Positions 17,394 to 26,512 of a stretch of DNA of 64,000 bases are shown piece after piece; positions within the stretch are counted from its first letter, which is position 1, and the number at the start of each line of letters is the position of its first letter. The translations under genes were made by a program, and so were the position numbers. The notes beneath the pieces were generated by a model. It had not been told where the DNA came from, searched no databases, and was given only the letters and a program-made list of their open reading frames with translations. The stretch comes from Singulisphaera sp045290345 (lineage in GTDB: Bacteria; Planctomycetota; Planctomycetia; Isosphaerales; Isosphaeraceae), in assembly GCF_045290345.1 (NCBI RefSeq), contig NZ_CP155447.1, positions 7,502,001-7,566,000 of the forward strand, written 5' to 3'.

Positions 17394-18830
17394 ATGAGAA
17401 TTTTGTTTGTTTTTGTGTTGTTGGTGAGTCTGGCTCTGGACAAGCCATCGGCCCGTTCCCTTGGTGCCGAGGAATCGCGGCCCCCCAACGTCATTGTCAT
17501 CTATTGCGATGACCTCGGTTACGCCGACATCGAACCGTTCGGCGCACCGAAAACGAAGACGCCCAACCTCGTCAAGTTCGCCGCCGAGGGGCGGAAATTT
17601 ACCGATTTTCACGTGACGAGCGGAGTCTGTTCCCCCTCGCGGGCGTCGCTCCTGACGGGCTGTTATCCCAAACGCGTCGGCCTGCACACGAACGAGAAAG
17701 GGGGATGGGTCCTCTTTCCCGGCAATCAGCGCGGGCTGAATCCCAAGGAGATCACTCTGGCCGAGGTCCTCAAGACGAAGGGGTATGCCACTGCCTGTGT
17801 CGGCAAGTGGCACCTGGGCGATCAGCCAGAATTTCTTCCCACCCGCCAGGGGTTCGACGACTACTTCGGAATTCCCTTCTCGAACGACATGGGGCAGACC
17901 ACCGACAAAGGCCGGACCCAGCGCAAACGTCCCCCCACCCCCCTGCTCCGCGGCGAGCAGGTGATTGAAACCGAGCCCGACCAGCGTCAGTTGACTCGTC
18001 GTTACACCGACGAGGCGATCCGCTTCGTCGAAACCAACCGCGATCGCCCGTTCTTCCTCTACCTGGCCCACAGCATGCCCCACTGGCCGCAGTTCGCCAG
18101 CGATTCGTTCGCCGGGAAGTCGGGTAACGGGCGTTACGGAGACTCGGTCGAAGAGATCGATGCGAGTACCGGCGAGTTGCTTCAGGCCTTGACGCGACTC
18201 GGGATCGACGAGAAGACACTCGTTGTGTTTACCTCGGATAACGGCGGTCCGATCCGTCAAGGGGCGAACAATACCCCGCTCCGCGCGGGCAAAGGAACGA
18301 CCTGGGAAGGCGGGATGCGGGTCCCTTGCCTGGTCCGTTGGCCGAAAACGATTCCGGCCGGCACGGTCTGCGGCGAACTGGCGAGCACGCTCGACCTGCT
18401 TCCGACGTTCGCTCGCCTGGCGGGCGCAGAGATCCCGACGGATCGAATCATTGATGGCAAGGACATCCGGCCGCTACTGACTGGCCAGGCGGGAGCGCAC
18501 ACCCCCTCCGACGTCTTCTACCACTATCATCTGGGCCAGTTGCAGGCGGTGCGGAGCGGCCCCTGGAAGCTGATCGTGCCCCATGTCGCCCGGCCCAACC
18601 AGGGCAAGCCCGAGCAGACGGTGCAGGTCTCGCTCCAACTCTACAATCTCGACGACGACATCAGCGAATCCAGGGACGTCGCTTCCGCTCACCCTGAGGT
18701 CGTCGCACGCCTCACCGCATTGGCCGATCACTGCCGGGACGACCTCGGTGACGAGAGCCTGGGCCTCGCTGGCAAGAATTGCCGGAAGCCCGGACACGTG
18801 GAGAACGCGCGGACACTCACAACGCCCTGA
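17394..18830 (+). CDS. Secreted arylsulfatase (type I, FGly-dependent)
   Basis: Protein of 478 residues from the ATG at 17394; this start gives a good signal peptide (MRILFVFVLLVSLAL), whereas the earlier in-frame ATG at 17358 lies inside a repeat. Motifs are PPNVIVIYCDDLGYADIEP, VCSPSRASLLTGC with the formylglycine-forming Cys at residue 79, CVGKWHLGD, FLYLAHSMPHWP and FTSDNGGPIRQG. This order matches sulfatases close to arylsulfatase A and N-acetylgalactosamine-6-sulfatase. It ends at a bidirectional terminator shared with the oppositely directed fourth sulfatase. Confidence 0.95.
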   Translation: MRILFVFVLLVSLALDKPSARSLGAEESRPPNVIVIYCDDLGYADIEPFGAPKTKTPNLVKFAAEGRKFTDFHVTSGVCSPSRASLLTGCYPKRVGLHTNEKGGWVLFPGNQRGLNPKEITLAEVLKTKGYATACVGKWHLGDQPEFLPTRQGFDDYFGIPFSNDMGQTTDKGRTQRKRPPTPLLRGEQVIETEPDQRQLTRRYTDEAIRFVETNRDRPFFLYLAHSMPHWPQFASDSFAGKSGNGRYGDSVEEIDASTGELLQALTRLGIDEKTLVVFTSDNGGPIRQGANNTPLRAGKGTTWEGGMRVPCLVRWPKTIPAGTVCGELASTLDLLPTFARLAGAEIPTDRIIDGKDIRPLLTGQAGAHTPSDVFYHYHLGQLQAVRSGPWKLIVPHVARPNQGKPEQTVQVSLQLYNLDDDISESRDVASAHPEVVARLTALADHCRDDLGDESLGLAGKNCRKPGHVENARTLTTP

Positions 18831-18857
18831 CACTCTTCCCGGCGAATTCCAATACGA

Positions 18858-18890
18858 GAGCGGGCGGGTTGCCCCGCCCGCTCTTCGTTT
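18858..18890. terminator. Bidirectional terminator between convergent sulfatases
   Basis: Perfect 11-base stem GAGCGGGCGGG / CCCGCCCGCTC with a four-base loop (18858-18883), followed on the plus strand by TTCGTTT. It lies 27 bases after one sulfatase stop and 36 bases from the other, so it can serve both. Confidence 0.75.
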
Positions 18891-18918
18891 GTATCAAGAA
18901 TTGTTTTGATGTGTGGGT

Positions 18919-20790
18919 TTACTTGCTTTTTGCCTGAAGCTCCTCCAGGAGGCGAGGCACATAGTTGGCATAGCGGGGGTGGGGACTCGATCCGTTGGGG
19001 GCGAATTGACGAATGGATTCGCGGAGCGGGGCGGCCTTCTCACCCAGGGCGCCAATCCCGTTCAGTGCCGACATCGTGACGAAGAAATTGTTCTTCGACC
19101 AGTCGCCGAGGCCGGAGAGCACGGGGAGGCTGCGGCCGAGGTCGATGCCGTCCCCGTACCGTCCGAGTGCTTCGGCGGCCACGATCCGCACGTAGGGTGA
19201 GGGGTCGTCGAGCGCTCTGGCCAGCTCTTCGTGGGCCGCGCGAACCCCCTCTCCGCCACGCATCAGGAACCCGAGGGCGGCCCAGTAGCGGACCGCGCTG
19301 TCACTGTCGGTCAGCGCGGTCTTCAACGCGGGCGTCGCGCTGGGCGCGAGCATCGAGGCGAGCTCGGCGGTCTCGAACACGCGGCGGAACGGGTACTGCT
19401 TTTCATCGCGGCCCATGTCATAGGGGGAAGTGCCCTGGGAACGGCTGTGGAGTTCCCCTTCAGGCAGGAATCCGACGTCGCGGATCTTGGCCTCCCAGGT
19501 CCAATGCGCCTGTCGTAGCGTGGCGAGGACCTTCTGTTCCCCCGGCGCATTGGCGAGGTTGTGGATCTCGTCGGGGTCGGCCTGAAGGTCGTACAGTTCT
19601 TCGGGGGGCTTCGTCTTCCAGAAGAGGTCCTGCGTGGGGGTGAGCCGTCCTTCGTCGTGGAGTTGCTTCCAGACTCGCGTCGTCGGTGTCTGGAACATGT
19701 AGTCGAGGTACTGGCCGTAGATCTTGTGAGGCATGTAGTTGCGAACATAGACATAACGGCCGTCGGTCAGACTGCGGACCAGGTCGTACCGCTCGTCCAT
19801 GCGCCCCCGGAATCCGTAGACGAAGGGCTGGGCAGGCGCCTGGTAACGGCCCAGGAACGCATACCCCTGCATCCACGAGGGGGGCTCGATTCCCGCGAGG
19901 CTCAAGACCGTCGGCGCCAGGTCCACGAAGCTGACCAACCGGTCCGACTTGCCGCCGGCCTGGTATTCGGGCGGCCGCAATGACTTGAACTTCTCGGGAA
20001 TGTAGACGACCAGCGGCACGTGCAGACCGGAGTTGAACGGCCAACGCTTGCTCCGCGGCATCCCCGAACCGTGATCGCCGTAGTAGAAAACGATCGTCTC
20101 GTCGGCGAGGCCGGCGTCGTCGAGTTCCTTGAGTCGCTCCCCGGCATCGGCGTCGGCCGCGCTGACCTGATCGTAGTATTGCGCCCAGTCGCGACGCACC
20201 TCGGGCGTATCCGGGTGATAGGCCGGCACGCGGACCTTGGCCGGGTCGTGGATCGGCGTGTGCGGCCGGGTCCGGATCTGGCTCTCGTGACTCTTGGTCG
20301 AGTTGAACACGGCGAAGAACGGCTGGTTTCCTCGACGATTCTTCCAGTGGGCCCGGGCTGATGAGGTATCCCAGGTGGGGCCTGGTTCCTTGAGGTTGTA
20401 GTCCGTCTTGCTCTGATTGGTGCAGTAGTAGCCCGCCTCGCGAAGGTAGTGAGGGAACATCGCTTTGCCGTTGGGAAACGCCAACAGACTTCGCATGTGC
20501 TCGGACCCGGTGCTCGGCGGGTAAAGACCGGAGATGATCGTGGTCCGCGCAGGAGCGCAGACCGGGGCATTCGACCAGGCGTGGGTATAGATCATCCCCT
20601 TGGCGGCGAGCCGGTCCACGTTGGGCGTGCTGGCGTATTTGTCGCCGTAACAGCCCATCTGCGGCCCGTGATCCTCGCTGGTCAGCCAGAGGATATTCGG
20701 CCGATCGTCGGCCCGGGCTGAGACGACGCAGACCAGTGCCAGCAAGGGCACGATCGCTCTCGTGGATCGAAATAATGCGGACATGATCAT
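18919..20790 (-). CDS. Secreted sulfatase with C-terminal HEAT-like repeats
   Basis: Protein of 623 residues, signal peptide about 1-27. The sulfatase domain (30-470) has RPNILWLTSEDHGPQMGCYG and VCAPARTTIISGLYP, with the formylglycine-forming Cys at residue 78. The wording resembles heparan N-sulfatase-like enzymes (SEDHGP near the metal site, YYGDHGSGMPR). Residues from about 490 onward form two to three alpha-helical HEAT-like repeats (ALTDSDSAVRYWAALGFL, ALDDPSPYVRIVAAEALG), a scaffold for protein or polymer contact. It is on the minus strand, downstream of the heparinase-like lyase, with 134 bases between them containing a hairpin. Pairing with a heparinase-type lyase supports a role on a sulfated uronate-type glycan; that is inference. 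Confidence 0.93.
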   Translation of the reverse strand: MIMSALFRSTRAIVPLLALVCVVSARADDRPNILWLTSEDHGPQMGCYGDKYASTPNVDRLAAKGMIYTHAWSNAPVCAPARTTIISGLYPPSTGSEHMRSLLAFPNGKAMFPHYLREAGYYCTNQSKTDYNLKEPGPTWDTSSARAHWKNRRGNQPFFAVFNSTKSHESQIRTRPHTPIHDPAKVRVPAYHPDTPEVRRDWAQYYDQVSAADADAGERLKELDDAGLADETIVFYYGDHGSGMPRSKRWPFNSGLHVPLVVYIPEKFKSLRPPEYQAGGKSDRLVSFVDLAPTVLSLAGIEPPSWMQGYAFLGRYQAPAQPFVYGFRGRMDERYDLVRSLTDGRYVYVRNYMPHKIYGQYLDYMFQTPTTRVWKQLHDEGRLTPTQDLFWKTKPPEELYDLQADPDEIHNLANAPGEQKVLATLRQAHWTWEAKIRDVGFLPEGELHSRSQGTSPYDMGRDEKQYPFRRVFETAELASMLAPSATPALKTALTDSDSAVRYWAALGFLMRGGEGVRAAHEELARALDDPSPYVRIVAAEALGRYGDGIDLGRSLPVLSGLGDWSKNNFFVTMSALNGIGALGEKAAPLRESIRQFAPNGSSPHPRYANYVPRLLEELQAKSK

Positions 20791-20852
20791 TTTGTTGCCT
20801 CGGTGGGGCTCGCATAGCGGGTGGCCGCGGACAGCGCTGGGATTGACTCAGG

Positions 20853-20884
20853 GGCGAGCGGGGAGCTTGCGCTCTCCGCTCGCC
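20853..20884. terminator. Strong hairpin between lyase and sulfatase genes
   Basis: 14-base arms GGCGAGCGGGGAGC and GCTCTCCGCTCGCC pair with one mismatch around a TTGC loop. It sits between the stop of the heparinase-like gene (20925) and the start of the sulfatase (20790). No T tract follows on the minus strand, so it may attenuate rather than terminate. A related GGCGAGCGGGGA stem occurs at 35688. Confidence 0.5.
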
Positions 20885-20924
20885 TTCGCCCTTTCAGGGG
20901 GTTATCGCCATGATCGCAATCCGC

Positions 20925-23576
20925 TCAGCGAAACGCTCGGGGCATCCATTCCAGACGGACGGCGCCGGTGTGCTCGCGCTGAGGGAAGACGGTCAGGCGG
21001 AATTCCTTCGTCGTTGCGTCGTACGAGAAGCCAGGACCTTCGGCCACGCGAATGCGGACCGTCTCACCCTGGCGTTCGGCCGCGACGACGGTGTAAGGGT
21101 AGACCCAGTTATCGGCGGTCAGCACACGTACGACGTCCCCCGCCTCCGGCAGGCTCTCGCTCGCTCCGCTCAGGATCAAGGCGTCTCCCGACACGGCTTG
21201 AAGTGAAAGACTCTGGGGGCCGTTTGACCGTACTGACTCGTTCCCTCGTGTCCAACCCCCCTTGCCCAGAGCGTAGGCGTGGTCGATCCGCTCGCCGTGG
21301 AGCGAGAGGACTCCCAGGGCTCCGGTGAAGGTCGCGGGGCTTTCCCCTTGCGCGACGCTCACCGGTTTGTCCGCCTCGTACACGATGAGGTCGGTGCGAT
21401 CGCCGATGCGAACTTTGAGCACCAGCGCCGATCCGGTGCCTGCGACCCGTTCGACGGAGTCAATGAACGAGGTTTTCGCATAGGGCTCGATGACCGCGAC
21501 GAACCGGCTGCGGCCGTCGTTCGTCTCATGGCGAAGGGCGATGAACGAACGCATGAACTTATCCAGTTGAGCATCATCCTCGCCCGCTCGACTGACGGCC
21601 GGGTTCTCGCCGATCACCAGCCGCGATCCCGGTTCCGGAAGAAGCGTTGCGCGGAGCGCAGGGCCTGAGCCTTCGGTGGGACGAAAGGTCACGGGCAAGA
21701 CTTCTCCGGCGGGAGCGAGGGCCGACTTGAGGTTGCGGAGGAACCCGTAAGCGTAGTGCGGCTCGCTGGCCCGCCCCGTCTCCCCTTCGTTGCGGGTGGG
21801 TTGCCAGTCAAAGCCAGGGGGGAGCAGGTTCGTCAGGGGCGTGGTCTTCAGATCCGTGGTGACCGTGGTCGACTCATCGGCGTCACCGTGCAGGAAGTAG
21901 TCGTGGACCCGGCCCCCTTCCACGTCGAAGACATCGGCCGCATAGCGGCGTCCCTCACCGGCGTCGATGACGATCAGGGTGCGGCGATACGTCTTGGCTA
22001 GACCGGGATAGCCGCGACTGCCGTCCACGCTGACCACCTGGACGCGGGGATCTTGCATGTCGAAGAACTGCAAGCGACCATCCGAGGGGGCTTTGAGGCC
22101 GCCGAACGACTGGCTCTTGCCGTCGATCAGGACGGTGTTGTGCGCCGCGGTCGCGAGCGTCCAGGCGCGGTATCGCGTGTGGGTATATCCCAGGTCGGAC
22201 AGCAACTCGCGACCTTGGGAGAAGAGCAAGAGGCTCAGGTTGTCGGCGTGTGTGTGGCCGTAGCCGCCCGACCATGTCAGGTGAAACTGAGTCTGTTCCG
22301 CCCCGGTTCCCCCTCCCAGGGCTGCGTGGCCAAGGGCGGGAAGGAGGAAGGGAGTGGTGACGTCCTGGGAAGATCGGGCCCGCACCCGGTCGGACCTCCA
22401 GGTGTCGTGGACCGGGACGGGCCGGCCGTTCGGCAGCCGGAGCTTCGCCAGCGCAGTCCGGGCCCGCTCGAGTTCGGGAAAATCGGCCGTGAGGTCGAGT
22501 TTGTCGAATCGTTTCCCGTCCTGATCTTTGTACCCTGCGGGGTCGCTGTAACCGCGGAGCAGGCCAAGTACGTTGGTCAGGCCTCCGAGCGTCTGAGCCC
22601 CATAGCTGGGAGCGCCTTCGCACCAAAAGCCGTCGTAGAAGAACTGGTTGTTGATCAGGTGGCGAAGCCTGCGAACCACTTCATGGAGGTAGCGCGGTTC
22701 TCCGATGACCCGGCCGACCGTGACGAGTGCCCGCCATGCCGTGGGGTCCATGTTGCTGAGCTCGTCGCGGTTCGCCAAGACCTGTTCAGCCGCGTTGCGA
22801 ATCAGGTCGTGCTCGATCCTCCGAGGAACGTTGAGGCCCATCGAAGCGGAGAGGTCGGACAGGACGCCGCTGGGGCGAATCCAGTCATAGGCCTCGACGA
22901 GTTCCGTGGGGATGTCGCTATAGGCCCACCAGGTCCAGCGTGCTGTGCGGTATCCTCGCCGGAATTTCGCGGGAGGGACGTCTCCGCTGTCGATCTCCTT
23001 CTGGCGGAACGGATAGTCGAAGTGATAGCACCAGCCGGGGAAGACCTGCGCGAACTGGTCGAGCAGCAAGGCGGCCCGCCTCGCGTGGGCTTTATCGCCG
23101 GTCGCGACGTACAGCAAGGCCAGGTCCCGCGTTCTGGCCGCGACGTATTCACGCGCCTGGTCGTCACGCTTTGCGGCAAAAAAATAGCGATATCCTTGCG
23201 CGTTTTCCCAGTACGGATAGCGTTGAAGCTCACCGCGTGGGTTTCGCGCGGTGACGGCCTTGTTCATGGGATATTGATCGCTGGGATAGCGATGTTTGCA
23301 GTAGCGACAGAAGACTTCATCCCAATTCTCGGGCGACCAACCCAGTTGATTTTCCTGCCGCCCTTGATTGCAGTTTGGGCAGCCGACATAGTTCAGGCCC
23401 GACTGCCGTGGCACCAACTTGACCAGGGCGGCTTCGTCGAGTCCTCGGACGAACGCCGTGGCTCGAAGCAGTCGAGCCGCATCCCGCTCGGAAACGCGAG
23501 GGGGAAACACTGGGGCCGTGACCGGCGGTTCCTGAGCCGTCGCCAGGAGGATTGCCAATAAGCTCAATAGGCTCAT
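20925..23576 (-). CDS. Heparinase II/III-family polysaccharide lyase, exported
   Basis: Protein of 883 residues from the ATG at 23576, giving the signal peptide MSLLSLLAILLATAQ; a longer form would use a TTG at 23624 that lacks a ribosome site. An N-terminal zinc-ribbon-like pair, CPNC and CRYC, spans about residues 65-100. An alpha/alpha toroid follows (about 120-400). The lyase signature GGYGHTHADNLSLLLFS is near residue 440, followed by LSDLGYTHTRYRAW and a beta-sandwich C-terminus. Such lyases cleave uronate-containing glycans by beta-elimination. The adjacent sulfatase suggests a sulfated substrate. The catalytic set was not verified residue by residue. Confidence 0.85.
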   Translation of the reverse strand: MSLLSLLAILLATAQEPPVTAPVFPPRVSERDAARLLRATAFVRGLDEAALVKLVPRQSGLNYVGCPNCNQGRQENQLGWSPENWDEVFCRYCKHRYPSDQYPMNKAVTARNPRGELQRYPYWENAQGYRYFFAAKRDDQAREYVAARTRDLALLYVATGDKAHARRAALLLDQFAQVFPGWCYHFDYPFRQKEIDSGDVPPAKFRRGYRTARWTWWAYSDIPTELVEAYDWIRPSGVLSDLSASMGLNVPRRIEHDLIRNAAEQVLANRDELSNMDPTAWRALVTVGRVIGEPRYLHEVVRRLRHLINNQFFYDGFWCEGAPSYGAQTLGGLTNVLGLLRGYSDPAGYKDQDGKRFDKLDLTADFPELERARTALAKLRLPNGRPVPVHDTWRSDRVRARSSQDVTTPFLLPALGHAALGGGTGAEQTQFHLTWSGGYGHTHADNLSLLLFSQGRELLSDLGYTHTRYRAWTLATAAHNTVLIDGKSQSFGGLKAPSDGRLQFFDMQDPRVQVVSVDGSRGYPGLAKTYRRTLIVIDAGEGRRYAADVFDVEGGRVHDYFLHGDADESTTVTTDLKTTPLTNLLPPGFDWQPTRNEGETGRASEPHYAYGFLRNLKSALAPAGEVLPVTFRPTEGSGPALRATLLPEPGSRLVIGENPAVSRAGEDDAQLDKFMRSFIALRHETNDGRSRFVAVIEPYAKTSFIDSVERVAGTGSALVLKVRIGDRTDLIVYEADKPVSVAQGESPATFTGALGVLSLHGERIDHAYALGKGGWTRGNESVRSNGPQSLSLQAVSGDALILSGASESLPEAGDVVRVLTADNWVYPYTVVAAERQGETVRIRVAEGPGFSYDATTKEFRLTVFPQREHTGAVRLEWMPRAFR

Positions 23577-23639
23577 GAGATGACTCAGCCTCGGGATGAA
23601 TGATTGGGGAATTATTGAAATCAAACGAATGCAGTTGGC

Positions 23640-24230
23640 TTATTGAGGGCCCTGGCCGTTACCGTCGCCTGGCACATTTTTTTCAAGGGGGTGAGGCGAG
23701 AAGGTTTCCATGTATTCCCACATGCGTTCGGGAATGGCGTGTTGGTCGTGGTGCAATTGATATCGGAGCAGCCAGAAGGAAGCGTCGCGAGAAAAGGTGA
23801 GCTCGACGGTAAAGTGGCCGGGGTCTTCGAGGTTTTTCCTTGTCAACCGCGCGGGTTGGCCTTGGAATCGGATCTCCTCGGCATGGCCATGGAGCGCGGG
23901 CTCACTCGCGAGCTTGACGACGTCCAGAGACGCCCCTGGTCTGACGTTGAACGGCGACCGGAGCTTGATGCTTCCCTCGTCCGGGGGATTCCGGTTCGAG
24001 ACAACCTCGGATTTCCACAATTCGGGCCGGACGATGGAGAAACCGGCGGGATGGAAGATGCGACGGCTCTCGTCCGGCCGCTCGGCGGGGATCCCGGAGG
24101 TCGCCCTTTGCGACATGGCATGCTGGACGACTCTGTAGGTGAACGTGATGAACACTGTGATCGAAGCGACCAAGGCGATCTGGCTCACGATCGCGGATAG
24201 GCGTTCGTATCGGGGTGAGTCGGACGTCAT
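23640..24230 (-). CDS. Single-pass membrane protein of unknown function
   Basis: Protein of 196 residues. A short cytoplasmic start is followed by one membrane helix, VSQIALVASITVFITFTYRVV (about 15-36), and an extracytoplasmic beta-rich domain with FHPAGFSIVRPELWKS and HFTVELTFSRDASFWLLRY. Its 3' end is 63 bases before the lyase start on the same strand, so it probably belongs to that operon. The domain resembles PsbP or lipoprotein-like stress folds in general shape only. No family recognised. It competes with a long open frame on the opposite strand, but the membrane helix and operon position favour this reading. Confidence 0.7.
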   Translation of the reverse strand: MTSDSPRYERLSAIVSQIALVASITVFITFTYRVVQHAMSQRATSGIPAERPDESRRIFHPAGFSIVRPELWKSEVVSNRNPPDEGSIKLRSPFNVRPGASLDVVKLASEPALHGHAEEIRFQGQPARLTRKNLEDPGHFTVELTFSRDASFWLLRYQLHHDQHAIPERMWEYMETFSPHPLEKNVPGDGNGQGPQ

Positions 24231-24476
24231 GCGATTTCAAACTCGATGATGACGACTCGGTGGGGAGGGTGAGCGCCGCGCAGGGAGGGGGGGACTCTCT
24301 GATTCGGTGGCGACGGACGTCATCAGTCCGTCGGGGCACGCATCATTTTAGCCAGCGCCGCGATGGCATCGCAATCGGCTGCTCGACGCGTCCTCAACGC
24401 AAGCCGAGTCCGTGAGTGGGAGATCTGGGGATCCAGTCGATGGATCGCCTGAGAGACCGCGGGCCTCCCTTTTTTT

Positions 24477-25247
24477 TCATTCGAAGCGAAGATGCTCGAC
24501 AGACTCTCCGGAATCGCGCAGTTCGATCAGCGAATCGACGCCGATCTGGAGGTGCTTTTCCACATACTGGGCCGTGACCGTGATATCACTCATTCCGGTC
24601 TTGACGCCTTCGGGAGTCATCGGGCTGTCTGAAACCAGGAGGAGGGCCCCTTTCGGAATGTGGTTCACGAACCCGACCACGAAGATCGTGGCCGATTCCA
24701 TGTCGATTCCCGCGGCCCTGCTCTTGCGAAGGTACTCCTTGAAGACGTCGTCGTGTTCCCAGACCCGGCGGTTGGTGGTGTAGACGGTGCCGGTCCAGTA
24801 GTCGAGGCCGTGCTTAATGATCATGGCCGAGACCGCCCTCTGAAGCCGGAAGGAGGGCAAGGCGGGGATCTCGGGAGGGAGGTAGTCGTTGCTCGTTCCT
24901 TCGCCGCGGATCGCGGCGATCGGCAGGATGTAGTCGCCAACCTTCGCCTTCTTGAGACCGCCGCATTTCCCAAGGAAGAGGACCGCCTTGGGGGCGATCG
25001 CCGCGAGGAGATCCATGGCGGTGGCCGCGTTGGCGCTTCCCATCCCGAAATTCAGGATCGTGATGTTCTCGGCGGTGGCCGACTGCATCGGCTTATTCCG
25101 CCCGATGACCTCGACTCCAAATCGTTGAGCAAAGAGGTCAATATAATTCGTGAAATTGGTCAGCAAGACGTACTGGCCAAACTCCTCCAAGGGACGCCCC
25201 GTGTAACGAGGCAGCCAGTCTCTGACGATCTCTTCCTTCGTCCTCAC
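24477..25247 (-). CDS. amn: AMP nucleosidase, short form
   Basis: Protein of 256 residues, GTG start at 25247 after GAGGGCGGGG. It carries the purine nucleosidase/phosphorylase fold with ENITILNFGMGSANAATAMD, LFLGKCGGLK, VGDYILPIAAIRGEGTSNDY and the hallmark GIDMESATIFVVGF, whose Glu binds the ribose. AMP nucleosidase splits AMP into adenine and ribose 5-phosphate in the cytoplasm. The enterobacterial enzyme has an extra N-terminal regulatory domain; this protein consists only of the catalytic half, as is usual in Bacteroidetes and planctomycetes. Confidence 0.92.
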   Translation of the reverse strand: MRTKEEIVRDWLPRYTGRPLEEFGQYVLLTNFTNYIDLFAQRFGVEVIGRNKPMQSATAENITILNFGMGSANAATAMDLLAAIAPKAVLFLGKCGGLKKAKVGDYILPIAAIRGEGTSNDYLPPEIPALPSFRLQRAVSAMIIKHGLDYWTGTVYTTNRRVWEHDDVFKEYLRKSRAAGIDMESATIFVVGFVNHIPKGALLLVSDSPMTPEGVKTGMSDITVTAQYVEKHLQIGVDSLIELRDSGESVEHLRFE

Positions 25248-25547
25248 AGCCCCGCCCTCTCAAAACCGTCGCACAGGATTGGCATCAGCTCGATTGCGTT
25301 CGACCTGCATGATTTCTTGCTTTGACTTCATCTGCAAACGGGAAAGGCTCAAGACTTCTGGAGCCCGCCCTGATCTTTTATTCTACCGCGGCTCGAATCG
25401 GCAAGTGACGTCGCTCACACGGGCAGGAGCGATTTTGTGGCGGCCACCCGAGGTGTCTTGCTTGCCTCTGTCAAATGTCGTACCTTTGTGGAGAGGGCAT
25501 GATGGTGACGAACCTCCGTGTGCGACCTTGGCGAAGGGGGGACCCCG
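25248..25547. other. Divergent intergenic region
   Basis: 300 bases between amn (minus) and a membrane protein gene (plus). No gene or hairpin. The run AAGGGGGG just before 25548 is the likely ribosome site of the following gene. Confidence 0.5.
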
Positions 25548-26033
25548 ATGTTGTTCTTGCCGAGTGTGCTCAGGCGTCAAGTCAGTGGGGCCGTGTTCGA
25601 CGCCAAAATGGGACAGTTGGTTTGCTACCTCGCGGCGCTCGCGCTCCCGCCGATGGCGATCGTGGCCATGGTCCGGCATTCGGGCAGCCGTTCGGAATTC
25701 TTCATCGGACTAGGCTTGGCTTTGGTGATCGCCTTGCTGTTCGTTATGCTGGGGGGGATTTCGAGGCATATTGATTTGATGGGTGTTCCTTTGCGTGCGC
25801 GTTGTGTGGAGATCCTTTGTTATTTTGCCGGTGTTGGAGTGCTGGTTGGCGGAATCCGGTCGCTTGCGACGATCGGAGGCTCGCCGGCCCAGATCACTCT
25901 CGGCGTGCTCGTGAGCGTGTCGTTGAGCCTGACTGTCCTGGTCCTTGGAATGTTGGCCACCGTGACCCGAACACTCAGGACCAGGACCGACGAGGGCGAC
26001 AGAGTCTCTGGAGGAGCTCCTGCCGTCTTCTGA
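25548..26033 (+). CDS. Four-helix membrane protein of unknown function
   Basis: Protein of 161 residues from the ATG at 25548, chosen because AAGGGGGG lies about eight bases upstream; an earlier in-frame start at 25518 lacks this. Four membrane helices are visible: QLVCYLAALALPPMAIVAMV, FIGLGLALVIALLFVMLGG, IEDLCYFAGVGVL-type third helix near residue 90, and LGVLVSVSLSLTVLVLGML. The C-terminal tail is charged and probably cytoplasmic. No family recognised and no operon partners. Confidence 0.65.
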   Translation: MLFLPSVLRRQVSGAVFDAKMGQLVCYLAALALPPMAIVAMVRHSGSRSEFFIGLGLALVIALLFVMLGGISRHIDLMGVPLRARCVEILCYFAGVGVLVGGIRSLATIGGSPAQITLGVLVSVSLSLTVLVLGMLATVTRTLRTRTDEGDRVSGGAPAVF

Positions 26034-26512
26034 CAGAAAGTTCCCTCTGCGTCTTGGCTCGAGAGCCCCGCTCGGATATCGCATCCGAAGCACCACCGGC
26101 GCCGCACACATCATTACTCCCGAGCTTTCTGGTCTCAGGCACGTCCGGCGGCGCTGGCGAACGGGCCTGGATTCGAATCCAACGGCCGGTCCTCGCCGCG
26201 CGGTGGAATGCCCCGCCCGGGGGGGGGCGTGGCTGATTCGATCCTCGTCTGTACGCCGTGGCCGAGGCAGCCATGATTGGGGCGGCCAGCACCCAGGGGA
26301 TCTCGTTCGTTTGCCCCGGCCGCATCGTTGCGGTGCGGCCGGACAGGCGCAGCACGGGCGGTCTGGTTTCCCCATTGGGGAATGATTCCGGCTTCAAGAC
26401 GGTCGTCTCGGATCCAGGACTGGCTCCGGGCCTGACGCGTCGTCGACTTTCCGGCTAAGATTGGGTGTCGCGGTCCATTTCCGACGACGAGTCGAAGCTG
26501 GGGGATCGGTCA
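26034..26512. other. Intergenic, no gene seen
   Basis: About 480 bases. It contains a C8/G9-type GC block near 26213 and the palindrome GGATTCGAATCC at 26169, which resembles a tRNA T-loop but has no acceptor or D stem. The end, AGCTGGGGGATCGG, is the ribosome site of the next gene. Confidence 0.5.

Noticed and set aside
22053..23561. Long plus-strand open frame of about 500 codons opposite the heparinase-like gene
   Set aside because: It mirrors a well-supported minus-strand lyase, has no domain, and its composition follows that of a complementary frame in GC-rich DNA.
26160..26190. tRNA-like GGATTCGAATCC in intergenic DNA
   Set aside because: It is a simple palindrome; flanking bases do not make a T stem or the other arms.
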